This document shows, one piece after another, positions 1 to 7,887 of a DNA stretch of 64,000 bases (position 1 is the first letter of the stretch; every line of letters begins with the position of its first letter). The position numbers and the translations under genes are program-made. The notes below the pieces were generated by a model. It saw nothing but the letters and a program-made list of their open reading frames with translations, did not search any database and was not told the DNA's origin. Where the stretch lies: positions 90,964 through 154,963 of the forward strand of contig NZ_NRGS01000003.1 of the NCBI RefSeq assembly GCF_002332425.1. The letters are read 5' to 3'. This DNA comes from Brachybacterium alimentarium. GTDB lineage: Bacteria; Actinomycetota; Actinomycetes; Actinomycetales; Dermabacteraceae.

Positions 1-78
1 CCGGTGCGCGCTCAGGACGCCGAGCAGAGCGGGTCCTCCGGGGCAGGCGCCACGACCACCGGAGGCTCGCCCGCGTGA
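1..78 (+). CDS. C-terminal end of an upstream gene (partial)
   Basis: An open frame enters from the left edge and stops at a TGA at 76-78. That stop overlaps the GTG start of the next gene at 75 in a GTGA arrangement, which is typical of translational coupling. The 25 visible residues are a Gly/Ser/Ala/Thr-rich tail with no recognisable domain. Because the next two genes encode a polymer exporter, this is probably another gene of the same surface-glycan operon, but its function cannot be read from this fragment. Confidence 0.5.
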   Translation, partial: PVRAQDAEQSGSSGAGATTTGGSPA

Positions 79-1010
79 CCGAGCACGGCGACGCCTCCCG
101 CCCGGACGCCCTGACGGTCCCCACCCGCGCCGAACAGGCGCAGGGGTGGAGGGCGCCCGGTCAGGACGCCGGCTGGCTGAACCCGATCCGGGAGCGCTTC
201 CTGCTGCGACTGCTGGTGCGCAAGGAGCTGCGGGTGCGCTATCGCGGCAGCATGCTCGGCATGCTGTGGAGCTACGTCAAGCCCGCGGTGCAGTTCATCG
301 TCTTCTACATCGCGCTGGGCGTGTTCCTGCAGCTGTCGAAGGCGACCCCCGCCTATGCGGTGTACCTGTTCAGCGGCATCGTGGTGGTCAATCTCTTCGG
401 CGAGATCTTCGGCAACGCCACGAGATCGATCTCTGGCAACGGCGCGCTGGTCGCGAAGATCTATCTGCCCAGTCAGCTGTTCCCCTGGTCCAGCATGATC
501 GTCGCCCTCGTGCATTTCGTGCCCCAGCTGCTGGTGCTGGTGGTGGGTGCGCTGCTGTTCGGCTGGCTGCCCTCGCCCACGGCACTGGTCGCCTTCGCGC
601 TGGGCATGATGATCCTCGTGATCTTCACGATGGGTCTGGGCATGCTCACGGCCGCGCTGAACGCCGCGTTCCGGGACGTGGAGAACTTCGTGGACCTCAT
701 CGTCATGGTGGCCACCTGGCTCTCCCCGGTTCTCTACCGGATCTCGATGGTCCAGGAGGCGATCGACGGCACGATCTGGTGGTGGCTGTACCAGCTCAAT
801 CCGCTCACGATCGTCGTGGAGCTGTTCCATGTCGCCTTCTGGCGGTTCTCGCCGGAGGTGGTCGAGGCGATCCCGGCGGACCCGTCGCTGGTGCTGCCCG
901 GCGAGCCCTTCGGTCTGTGGTGGGCCGGACTGCTGATCGCGGTGGCCACCTTCGTCATCGGCACGGTCGTCTTCGAGCGCTCCAAGCGGCGCTTCGCGCA
1001 GGAACTGTGA
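75..1010 (+). CDS. ABC-2 type polysaccharide/teichoic acid export permease
   Basis: A 311-residue integral membrane protein of the ABC2_membrane (TagG/Wzm) family. An N-terminal cytoplasmic stretch of about 50 residues leads into an amphipathic RFLLRLLVRKELRVRYRGS segment, followed by about six hydrophobic helices and a short basic tail. The family forms the channel that moves lipid-linked polysaccharide or teichoic acid across the membrane. The GTG start overlaps the preceding stop, and the partner ATPase begins 13 nt downstream after GAGGGGAGCAG, so the two are co-translated. The exported polymer cannot be inferred from this gene. Confidence 0.9.
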   Translation: MTEHGDASRPDALTVPTRAEQAQGWRAPGQDAGWLNPIRERFLLRLLVRKELRVRYRGSMLGMLWSYVKPAVQFIVFYIALGVFLQLSKATPAYAVYLFSGIVVVNLFGEIFGNATRSISGNGALVAKIYLPSQLFPWSSMIVALVHFVPQLLVLVVGALLFGWLPSPTALVAFALGMMILVIFTMGLGMLTAALNAAFRDVENFVDLIVMVATWLSPVLYRISMVQEAIDGTIWWWLYQLNPLTIVVELFHVAFWRFSPEVVEAIPADPSLVLPGEPFGLWWAGLLIAVATFVIGTVVFERSKRRFAQEL

Positions 1011-1023
1011 GGGGAGCAGAACG

Positions 1024-1794
1024 ATGAGCCCGAACCTCAAGGATGTTCCGGAATCCGCCGCGGTCCCCACCGACCGCGAGATGGTGCGCATCCAGCACGT
1101 GTCCAAGCAGTTCTCGCTGCGCCACGACCACTCGCTCAAGGAGCTGGTGTTCTCCGCGCTGCAGAAGAAGAAGCTCGCGGACACCTTCCTGGCGCTGGAC
1201 GATGTCGACCTGACGGTGCATGCGGGGGAGACCGTGGGCCTGATCGGTTTCAACGGCTCCGGCAAGTCCACGCTGCTCAAGACGATCTCCGGAGTGCTGT
1301 TCCCCGATCACGGCCGGGTGCTGCTGCGGGGCAGGGTCGCGGGTCTGATCGAGGTCGGTGCCGGGTTCCATCCCGATCTCTCCGGTCGCGAGAACGTCTA
1401 CCTCAACGGGGCCATCCTCGGGATGACCCGGGAGCAGATCGATGCCAAGTTCGACGAGATCGTCGCCTTCAGCGAGATCGAGGAGTTCATCGACACCGAC
1501 GTGAAGTACTACAGCTCGGGCATGTTCCTGCGCCTGGCGTTCTCGGTCGCGGTGCACACCGAGCCGGACATCTTCCTGGTCGACGAGATCTTGTCGGTGG
1601 GCGACGAGCCGTTCCAGCGCAAGTGCCTGGAACGCATCCGGGAGCTGCAGGCCGCCGGCCGCACGATGGTGGTCGTCTCGCACGAGCTGGAGATGCTCCA
1701 GAAGCTGTGCACCCGCATCGTCGTGATGCGCTCGGGGAAGGTCGTCTTCGACGGCGATCCGCGCGAGGCGGTCGCGACGCTGCGCGCCAGCTGA
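1024..1794 (+). CDS. ABC transporter ATP-binding protein for surface polymer export
   Basis: A 256-residue nucleotide-binding subunit of the TagH/Wzt type, paired with the permease just upstream. Walker A is GFNGSGKST at residues 75-83. The signature is the polymer-exporter variant YSSGM (163-167), not LSGGQ. Walker B is PDIFLVDE at 181-188, and a switch His lies in the VVSHELE segment. Only a short C-terminal extension follows the ATPase fold, so it lacks the large carbohydrate-binding domain of long Wzt proteins. It is the last gene of the polymer-export operon and meets a convergent gene after about 105 bp. Confidence 0.9.
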   Translation: MSPNLKDVPESAAVPTDREMVRIQHVSKQFSLRHDHSLKELVFSALQKKKLADTFLALDDVDLTVHAGETVGLIGFNGSGKSTLLKTISGVLFPDHGRVLLRGRVAGLIEVGAGFHPDLSGRENVYLNGAILGMTREQIDAKFDEIVAFSEIEEFIDTDVKYYSSGMFLRLAFSVAVHTEPDIFLVDEILSVGDEPFQRKCLERIRELQAAGRTMVVVSHELEMLQKLCTRIVVMRSGKVVFDGDPREAVATLRAS

Positions 1795-1815
1795 CCTCGC
1801 ATTTGGTGGGCCGAG

Positions 1816-1853
1816 GCACGGGGCGGGGCCGGTCCGCGCAGGCCCGTCCGTGC
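1816..1853. terminator. GC-rich hairpin between convergent genes
   Basis: GCACGG at 1816-1821 followed by a G/C-rich stretch pairs with the reverse-complementary segment ending in CCGTGC at 1848-1853, with a small internal bulge. It lies in the 105-bp spacer between the + strand export ATPase and the - strand TIGR03089-like gene, where a shared terminator is expected. There is no U-tract, so this is an intrinsic terminator only by position and structure. Confidence 0.4.
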
Positions 1854-1899
1854 GGACTGATCCGGCGGCGCCGCCCGCACTCGCGGCGAACGAGCTCGC

Positions 1900-2628
1900 T
1901 CAGGCGCGCCCGGTGACCGATTCGTCGGCAGCCCGGCGCTCATCCACCGCGCCGGCCGGGGCGACGATGCCGCCCCCGGCGAGCAGCGCCTCAAGGACAT
2001 TCGGCACGGCGGTGAGTCCGTCCTCCTGCGCGAGCAGACGCGGCGGCGCAGCCGCCGACGGCTCCGACGGGTCGCTCGGAGGGAGCTCCACCGACGGGGA
2101 GGGGCCGCTCCAGCCCGGCAGCGGGACTCCGAGCTGATCGGGGTGGGCGCGCACCTCGCCCACCCAGTCGTGAGCGAGCGGCGGGAGCTCGCCGTCGAAC
2201 CGGGGCGCGAGGGAGACGGGCTGCACAGCGAGCACCTCGTCCGCGTCCGCCGCGAGCGGTGAGTCCGGGCGGTCGGTGGCGACGACGCGAGGGGACGGCG
2301 GCAGAGCCGGTGAGCTCTCGGCAGCCCCGCCCTCCGGGCCGTCCTCGCCCTCCGACCCGCGGTCCAGCACGGTGACCTCGGCGCCGAGCGACCAGGCGGC
2401 CAGGGCCAGGACCAGTCGCTTCCAGTGCGGGGGCAGGTCGAGCACGACGGCGTCGCCCGGCTCCAGGGCGATCTCGTCATGGAAGTGTCCGATCGACTTG
2501 ATCACCCAGTTCGCGAGCACATGCCCGGACAGCTCGATCCGCGAGGACTCGCCGTACCAGGCGAGGGCGGGCTGGGGTCCGGTCCGCTCCAGGGCGGCGA
2601 GGAGCTGGACGCTGGTCTGGGGGGTCAT
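1900..2628 (-). CDS. TIGR03089-like conserved actinobacterial protein
   Basis: 242 residues from an ATG at 2626-2628 that overlaps the stop of cofE (TGA at 2625-2627 on the minus strand), so it is translationally coupled. The N-terminal half (about 1-80) resembles the start of AMP-forming adenylate enzymes, with PALAWYGE, a LEPGDAVVLDLPPHWKR stretch and AAWSLGAEVTVLD. The catalytic AMP-binding motifs are not seen. The family is an actinobacterial hypothetical, often annotated TIGR03089 and found beside F420-ligase and WhiB genes. Function is unknown. Residues past about 80 are Pro/Ala/Ser-rich. A longer frame upstream runs inside cofE and was not used. Confidence 0.75.
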   Translation of the reverse strand: MTPQTSVQLLAALERTGPQPALAWYGESSRIELSGHVLANWVIKSIGHFHDEIALEPGDAVVLDLPPHWKRLVLALAAWSLGAEVTVLDRGSEGEDGPEGGAAESSPALPPSPRVVATDRPDSPLAADADEVLAVQPVSLAPRFDGELPPLAHDWVGEVRAHPDQLGVPLPGWSGPSPSVELPPSDPSEPSAAAPPRLLAQEDGLTAVPNVLEALLAGGGIVAPAGAVDERRAADESVTGRA

Positions 2629-3869
2629 CGGGAGTCCTCCTGACCGTCCGGACGGACGATCTCGACAGTCAGCAGGTGCAGCGGCGCCCCGAGGGCTTCC
2701 GCGCCCAGCGCCGTCCGGATCCGTTCGGCGAGGGTGCCGGCGGCGATCCAGGCGTCGGGGCCCGTCCCTGCGGGCGTGACCAGGATACGGCCCGATCCGC
2801 TGGTGCCAGTGCCAGTGCCGGTGCCGGTGCCAGTGCCAGTGCTGGTGCCCACGCCTGTGCCTGTGCCGGCGGTGGTGCTGGTGCCGGGGTTGGAAGCGAT
2901 TCCGGCCCTCCCGTGAGAGGCGTCCTCGGGCGCTGCGGGCACCCAACGGGCCGTGGCGTCGCGGCCGGTCTCGTCCTTCCGGGGGAGTGCGGCGACCGCG
3001 AGGGCCCTCTCGATTCGCTCGGCGGCCGGCTCCGGGGACATCCGGGCGACCGGCTCCTGCGCTGCGGTGAGGCCGAGGGCGACCCAGACCGACTCCAGGC
3101 TGGGGCGTCGGAACCAGTCATCCTCCCCGGTGCGCGAGAGGGCCCGTGCGGGCACGTCGTCCGTCGTGGCCCCGGGGACGCCGCGCACGATCGCCGCCGG
3201 CACGCCGCCGGCCTTCCCTTTCACGAGGTCGGAGGCCGCGGCCAGCTCGTCGGCCAGGTTACGCACGGTCACCGTGAGCGCGCGTCCGTCGGCATCCGTG
3301 CCCCCGCGCAGGTCCTGCAGGGAGGCCACCCCTGCGGCGCCCAGGGCGATGTCGCCGACGCCGACGCGCCAGATCCGCGAGGAGGTGTCGGTCAGGAGGA
3401 CGCCGAGGCGGACGCCGAGCATCGTCACCAGTCGATCGCGCAGGTCGAGGGCGCAGCCGTCGGGGTCCTCGGGCAGGAGAAGCGGGCCGTCGGGAGCGTT
3501 GGAGGAATCGACGCCGGCGGCGGCCATCACCGGGCCCGAGGGAATCTGGACCACCGAGGTGACCAAGCGGGTGTGGCGCCGGCGGGCCACCGTGCGCACC
3601 GCGGCGGCTTCGATCGCGGCGTCGCGCTCGGCGGGGTCCACCCGCAGTCCGAGGGACTTCGAGACGATCTTGGTCGAGATGCACAGCACATCGCCGTCGC
3701 GCACCTCGAGAGCGCACAGAGAGGGTGCGAGGATGGCGGCGAGGTCGTCGCCGTGACGGATCTCGGGGATCCCGGTCACGGGAAGGACCTGGACTGTGCC
3801 TGGTCGCGTGCTCGGGGGGTCGGCGAGGCCCGATCCCGGTGGGACCTGCGATGATTTCTCGATGCTCAC
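2625..3869 (-). CDS. cofE: Coenzyme F420-0:L-glutamate ligase (CofE family)
   Basis: 414 residues starting at a GTG (3867-3869) preceded by GGAGG five bases upstream. Residues about 25-250 match the CofE/FbiB ligase core: PVTGIPEI, GDVLCISTKIVSKSLG, the LGVLLTDTSSRIWR segment with polar metal and nucleotide ligands, and VKGKAGGVPAAIVRG. The enzyme adds glutamate to F420-0 using GTP. The C-terminal part does not look like the nitroreductase domain of mycobacterial FbiB. Instead it is Ala-rich with a run of Gly-Thr dipeptides (about residues 330-357) encoded by a hexanucleotide array. It is divergent from the whiB-like gene, an order reminiscent of the whiB2-fbi region of mycobacteria. Confidence 0.85.
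   Translation of the reverse strand: MSIEKSSQVPPGSGLADPPSTRPGTVQVLPVTGIPEIRHGDDLAAILAPSLCALEVRDGDVLCISTKIVSKSLGLRVDPAERDAAIEAAAVRTVARRRHTRLVTSVVQIPSGPVMAAAGVDSSNAPDGPLLLPEDPDGCALDLRDRLVTMLGVRLGVLLTDTSSRIWRVGVGDIALGAAGVASLQDLRGGTDADGRALTVTVRNLADELAAASDLVKGKAGGVPAAIVRGVPGATTDDVPARALSRTGEDDWFRRPSLESVWVALGLTAAQEPVARMSPEPAAERIERALAVAALPRKDETGRDATARWVPAAPEDASHGRAGIASNPGTSTTAGTGTGVGTSTGTGTGTGTGTGTSGSGRILVTPAGTGPDAWIAAGTLAERIRTALGAEALGAPLHLLTVEIVRPDGQEDSR
2800..2883. repeat. Hexanucleotide array encoding Gly-Thr repeats in cofE
   Basis: About fourteen consecutive 6-nt units, mostly CCAGTG, CCGGTG or CTGGTG on the + strand, lie inside cofE. On the coding strand they give alternating Gly and Thr codons. 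The period is a multiple of three, so gain or loss of a unit keeps the frame. The tract sits in a linker-like region and not in the ligase core. Confidence 0.9.
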
Positions 3870-3927
3870 AGGATCCTCCCAGATCAGTGATTCGGTGCGG
3901 CTGGGGGCCGCGACGCGCCGGTCCCGC

Positions 3928-3958
3928 TTGACGGGCCATAACTACACGGGTGTATTTT
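3928..3958 (+). promoter_or_regulatory. Candidate promoter of the whiB2-like gene with overlapping inverted repeat
   Basis: TTGACG at 3928-3933 is followed after 17 nt by TGTATT (3951-3956), or after 19 nt by TATTTT (3953-3958). This is a good fit to a housekeeping sigma promoter in an otherwise very GC-rich region. The inverted repeat TACAC-GG-GTGTA at 3943-3954 overlaps the -10 element, where a repressor or activator could bind. The start codon is about 50 nt downstream. Confidence 0.5.
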
Positions 3959-4008
3959 AGAGCGGCAACAGGCCTTCGGTGGTCCCCGCAGCGGAAGGAG
4001 AGGTGACG

Positions 4009-4341
4009 ATGGACGAGCAACCCGTCAAGGATGACGCGCGTGCAGAGCTGTCCTTGCTCGATCTCGCCGGTCAGGATGTCAACGAGACCGGGTTCTCGTG
4101 GCAGGACGTCGAGGACGATGCCGAGCTGTCATGGCAGGAGCGCGCCCTGTGCGCGCAGACGGATCCGGAGGCGTTCTTCCCCGAGAAGGGCGGCTCCACC
4201 CGCGAGGCGAAGAAGGTGTGCGTGTCCTGCGAGGTCCGCGCAGAGTGCCTCGAGTACGCCCTCGAGAACGATGAGCGTTTCGGTATCTGGGGCGGTCTGT
4301 CCGAGCGCGAGCGTCGCAAGCTCAAGCGCCGGGCGGTCTGA
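4009..4341 (+). CDS. WhiB-family iron-sulfur transcriptional regulator (WhiB2-like)
   Basis: 110 residues from the ATG at 4009, chosen because GGAG ends 8 nt upstream; a frame to 3979 or a GTG at 4003 is also open. The four [4Fe-4S] ligand cysteines are present at 48, 71, 74 and 80 in the spacing C-x22-C-x2-C-x5-C. The G-I-W-G-G turn (92-96) and a basic C-terminal DNA-contact tail RERRKLKRR follow. The acidic N-terminal extension (residues 1-45) and position next to F420, glycosyltransferase and phosphomannomutase genes match WhiB2/WhmD/WhiB orthologues, which act in septation and cell division. Confidence 0.9.
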   Translation: MDEQPVKDDARAELSLLDLAGQDVNETGFSWQDVEDDAELSWQERALCAQTDPEAFFPEKGGSTREAKKVCVSCEVRAECLEYALENDERFGIWGGLSERERRKLKRRAV

Positions 4342-4353
4342 CATCCTTCCTCG

Positions 4354-7300
4354 GTGAGCACCCGTCACGTCACGGCTGTCGTCCTGCTGAGCGGGCCGGC
4401 TGCTGAACGTTCCCCTCAGGGCGTCATCGAGGCCGTGGCCGGGCAGACCCGGCCCCCCGACCAGCTGATAGCGGTCGCCACGTCCGAACTCTCCGCTGAC
4501 GTCCTCGGCGTGCTCGAGCAGCACGTCGGCGACGGGCGTCTCGACGAGCTCCAGACCGTCTCCGCGAGCGCCGGACGCGCCGGTGCGGTCCGCGAGGCGC
4601 TGGACCTGCTGGAGAGTCGCGCACGGTCCCAGGTCGACGAGACCGCGCAGAACAGCCCCGTCCACGGCGCCGACGGCGATGGCTCCGACGGCGACAGCTC
4701 CTCCGCCGAGGCGTCCTCCGCCGAGGCGTCCACCGCTGATAAGTCCTCCGCCGACGAGTCCGCCGTCGGCGGCACGGACCCCACCGGCGGCGACGCGCAC
4801 CGTCACGGCGCGCAGGTCGTGAGCAGCCAGGAGCGTCGCTCCTCCGGGCGCTCGGGCCGCCGTGCCCGAGCAGTGGACAGCGCGATCGTGGAACGCGAGC
4901 GCACCCAGCGGGCCGAGGACCTGGCGCGGGTCCCGCAGCGACTGCGCGAGGACCGCCACCGTCCCGGCCGCCGGATCGGTCAGGTCGCCGACGGCGAGAG
5001 CTGGCTGTGGTTCGTCGTCGCCGGAGCGACCCCCGAGCCGGATGCGCTGGAGCGTCAGCTGACGATGGCCGCGGAATCCCCGAACACCGGGGCTGTCGGC
5101 GCGAAGCGCGTGCGTCCTGTGCTCGCACCCTCCGCGCACGACGGCGTCCCGTGGGAGGACCATGCGCAAGTCGGCGCCGACGCGCTCGTCGACGTCGGCC
5201 TCACCCTGACCCACGGCGGGCGCATCATCACCGGTGTCGACCCCGGGGAGATCGACCAGGGCCAGGCCGACTGGCGCCAGGACGTCCTCGCCGTCGCGCT
5301 GCCCGGCATGCTCGTGCGCGAGGAGGTCCTCCGTGAGGTGGGCGGGCTGGATCCCGACCTTCCCGAGCCGTGGGCCGAGATCGACCTGTGCCGACGGATC
5401 TGGCGCTCCGGCGAGCGGGTCGCGGTGCAGTCCGCCGCCCGAGTGCTCTCCCCGCACCCGACGCGCCCTCGTCTGGAACGGCTGCAGGAGCAGCGCACCG
5501 GGCAGATCCTGCTCCGGCTCAAGCATCGTCCCCTGCTGATGGCGCTGCTCATGCTCGTGGCGCTGCCCGTCGCGACACTGCTGCGGATGCTCGGTGCGAT
5601 CGCGGCGTCGCAGCCGCGCAGCGCCATGATGGAGCTGCGGGCCTGGGCGGCGGCGATGCCGCGGGTGCCCAGGGTGCTGTCCCGCGGGCGAGCGGATCGT
5701 CGCCGCGCGCGCGTGCCGAGCGGACGCCTCGCGCCGCTGTACCTGCCGCTCGGGGACAGCGCCCGCCGTCGACTCGGAGATGCCTGGACGCGTCTGTTCG
5801 CCACCGATGACCACACCCGCCGCATCCGCCGCACGACCTGGGGGATCGCCGGTACCCACCATGGGGCCGACGATGCCGACTACGGCCGGCACGTGATGTG
5901 GACCGTGCTGGTGGGCCTGGTCTCGACCGTGCTCGGCCTGGTCGCGCTGCGCGGGGTGTTCGGCCGGGGCGAGCTCGTCGGGCCCGGCCTGCGCGCCCTG
6001 CCCCGGACCTGGCAGGACGGCTGGGAGGCCGCCTGGGCCAGCTGGGTCCCCGGCGGCCTCGGGGAGCGCGGCCCCGGTGACCCGCTGGTCAGACTGCTGG
6101 GTTCCCTGCCTCTCGCGGGGACCTCCTTCGTCGAGGCCGTCATCATCGCCGCCGTCCCGCTCAGCGCCCTCACCGCCTGGTGGGCGGCCGGCGCGATCAC
6201 CCGTGCCGTCGGCGCCCGCCTCACGATCGCGACCGTATGGGCTCTTGCGCCCGCCCTGATCTCCGCCCTCGCCATCGGCGCCTGGCCCCTGCTGCTCGTC
6301 CACGCCCTGCTGCCGCTGCTCGCGCTCGCCGTCGGCCGCGCCGTGGGCCTGCCCCACAAGGCCTCCCAGGCGAGCGTCTCCGGGGCTGCCGCCGGTGGTC
6401 TGCTGCTGCTCGTGCTCGGCGCCGTGGCTCCGGTGCTCGTGCCGCTGAGCGCTCTCGCGCTGGTGCTGATCGCGATAGCGGTCCCCGGTCGCCGACTGCG
6501 TCTGCTGTGGGTGCTGGTGCCGTCGCTGGCCCTGCACGCCCCTTATCTCCCCGTATATCTCGGCCACCCGGAGACCCTGCTCGCCGTGGGCGGCGTCCCC
6601 GCCCACGAGGGCGGGGCCACGACCACGGATCTGCTCTCCCTGTGGCCCGTCTCGCCGGGTCTGCAGGACCAGCTCGCGCCGCTGATGGGATCGACTGCCG
6701 CGCTGCTGCTGCCGATGCTCCCGGTGGCTCCGGTGGTCCTCGCCGCGCTCGTCTCCCCGCTGCTGGCAGGCAACGCCGGTCGTGCCGGTCGGTTCAGCCT
6801 GCTGATGGCCGCCGTCGGCCTCGTCCTGGTGCTGGTCACCCGCGCCACAGGGCTCGGTGCCGACGGCGACCAGCTCGCACCGCCCCCCGTCCATGCTCTG
6901 GTCAGCGCCGTCCAGCTGGCCCTCTCGATCGGTGCCGCGGCGAGTTTCGACGCGTTCGCCCGCCGGGACGAGACGGATGGTCGCGTGCGCCGAGGGGTCA
7001 CCGCCGTGGTCGGCGCGCTCGTCGCCGCGGTGTGCGTGGTGACGGTGACCGGGTGGACCCTGCTGCTGCCCGGTCAGCTCCGTCTCGACCGTGCCGAGAG
7101 CGGTGAGGTCTCGGCCGCCGCCGCGGACCAGGGCCGCACCGACGCCCGGTCCCGCGTCCTCGTGCTCGAGCAGCAGGACGACGCAGCGGTGCAGGCGCGG
7201 CTCGTCGTCCACGGCGGCGACAGCGTGATCCAGCACGCCGCGGTCGTCGATGCCCGCAGCGCGGAGACCGCGCGAGCCGGCGAGACCGTCGACGGCGACC

Positions 7301-7887
7301 CGGCCGACGACGCCCTGCGCGAGGCCGTCGCCCGGATGCTCTCCACCGACGCCGGCTCCAGCGGGTCCGACGAGGTCGAGCAGACCACCGAGGCCCTCGC
7401 GATCGCCTATGTCGTCGTCGAAGGGGACGTCGAGGAGCAGGCGTCGCTGATGGCGTCCCTGGATTCCTCCTCGACGCTCGAGAAGGTGACCGAGGGGACG
7501 CGCGGAGGCATGTGGCGCGTGATCGAATCGGCGCCTCGCGCCGTCGTCGTCGGCGGTGAGGAGCCTGTGGCGCTGTCCAGCGGCGTCATCGATGCCTCCG
7601 GTCACCTCCCGGCGTCGGACCAGGAGCGCACGGTGATCCTCTCCGAACGGGACGACGGGCAGTGGCGCGCCACGCTCGACGGCGCGGAGCTCACGCCGGT
7701 CACGGTCGACGGCTGGGCGCAGGGCTTCGAGGTCCCCGCCGGCGCGGAGGGCGAGATCGACCTCCATCGCGAGCAGCCCGCCCGCCTGGTCTGGCAGATC
7801 CTGCTCGGAGCCGCGCTCGCCCTGACCGCGCTGATCTCGATCCCCTGGCGGCCGCGCAGCCGGGATGCGGAGGAGATGTATGGCTGA
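4354..7887 (+). CDS. Very large membrane glycosyltransferase, GT2-like
   Basis: 1177 residues from a GTG 12 nt after the whiB stop. The N-terminus (about 1-90 and 190-370) is a GT-A family 2-like fold split by a hydrophilic Ser/Asp/Ala-rich insert (about 92-190). A first membrane helix lies near 393-412, then a polytopic region with many hydrophobic segments from about 512 to 908. An exported domain (about 910-1140) and a final helix (1145-1168) close the protein. Such proteins are conserved beside whiB2 in Actinobacteria and are thought to transfer sugars to envelope glycans. Donor and acceptor are unknown. It overlaps the next gene by 8 nt. Confidence 0.8.
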   Translation: MSTRHVTAVVLLSGPAAERSPQGVIEAVAGQTRPPDQLIAVATSELSADVLGVLEQHVGDGRLDELQTVSASAGRAGAVREALDLLESRARSQVDETAQNSPVHGADGDGSDGDSSSAEASSAEASTADKSSADESAVGGTDPTGGDAHRHGAQVVSSQERRSSGRSGRRARAVDSAIVERERTQRAEDLARVPQRLREDRHRPGRRIGQVADGESWLWFVVAGATPEPDALERQLTMAAESPNTGAVGAKRVRPVLAPSAHDGVPWEDHAQVGADALVDVGLTLTHGGRIITGVDPGEIDQGQADWRQDVLAVALPGMLVREEVLREVGGLDPDLPEPWAEIDLCRRIWRSGERVAVQSAARVLSPHPTRPRLERLQEQRTGQILLRLKHRPLLMALLMLVALPVATLLRMLGAIAASQPRSAMMELRAWAAAMPRVPRVLSRGRADRRRARVPSGRLAPLYLPLGDSARRRLGDAWTRLFATDDHTRRIRRTTWGIAGTHHGADDADYGRHVMWTVLVGLVSTVLGLVALRGVFGRGELVGPGLRALPRTWQDGWEAAWASWVPGGLGERGPGDPLVRLLGSLPLAGTSFVEAVIIAAVPLSALTAWWAAGAITRAVGARLTIATVWALAPALISALAIGAWPLLLVHALLPLLALAVGRAVGLPHKASQASVSGAAAGGLLLLVLGAVAPVLVPLSALALVLIAIAVPGRRLRLLWVLVPSLALHAPYLPVYLGHPETLLAVGGVPAHEGGATTTDLLSLWPVSPGLQDQLAPLMGSTAALLLPMLPVAPVVLAALVSPLLAGNAGRAGRFSLLMAAVGLVLVLVTRATGLGADGDQLAPPPVHALVSAVQLALSIGAAASFDAFARRDETDGRVRRGVTAVVGALVAAVCVVTVTGWTLLLPGQLRLDRAESGEVSAAAADQGRTDARSRVLVLEQQDDAAVQARLVVHGGDSVIQHAAVVDARSAETARAGETVDGDPADDALREAVARMLSTDAGSSGSDEVEQTTEALAIAYVVVEGDVEEQASLMASLDSSSTLEKVTEGTRGGMWRVIESAPRAVVVGGEEPVALSSGVIDASGHLPASDQERTVILSERDDGQWRATLDGAELTPVTVDGWAQGFEVPAGAEGEIDLHREQPARLVWQILLGAALALTALISIPWRPRSRDAEEMYG

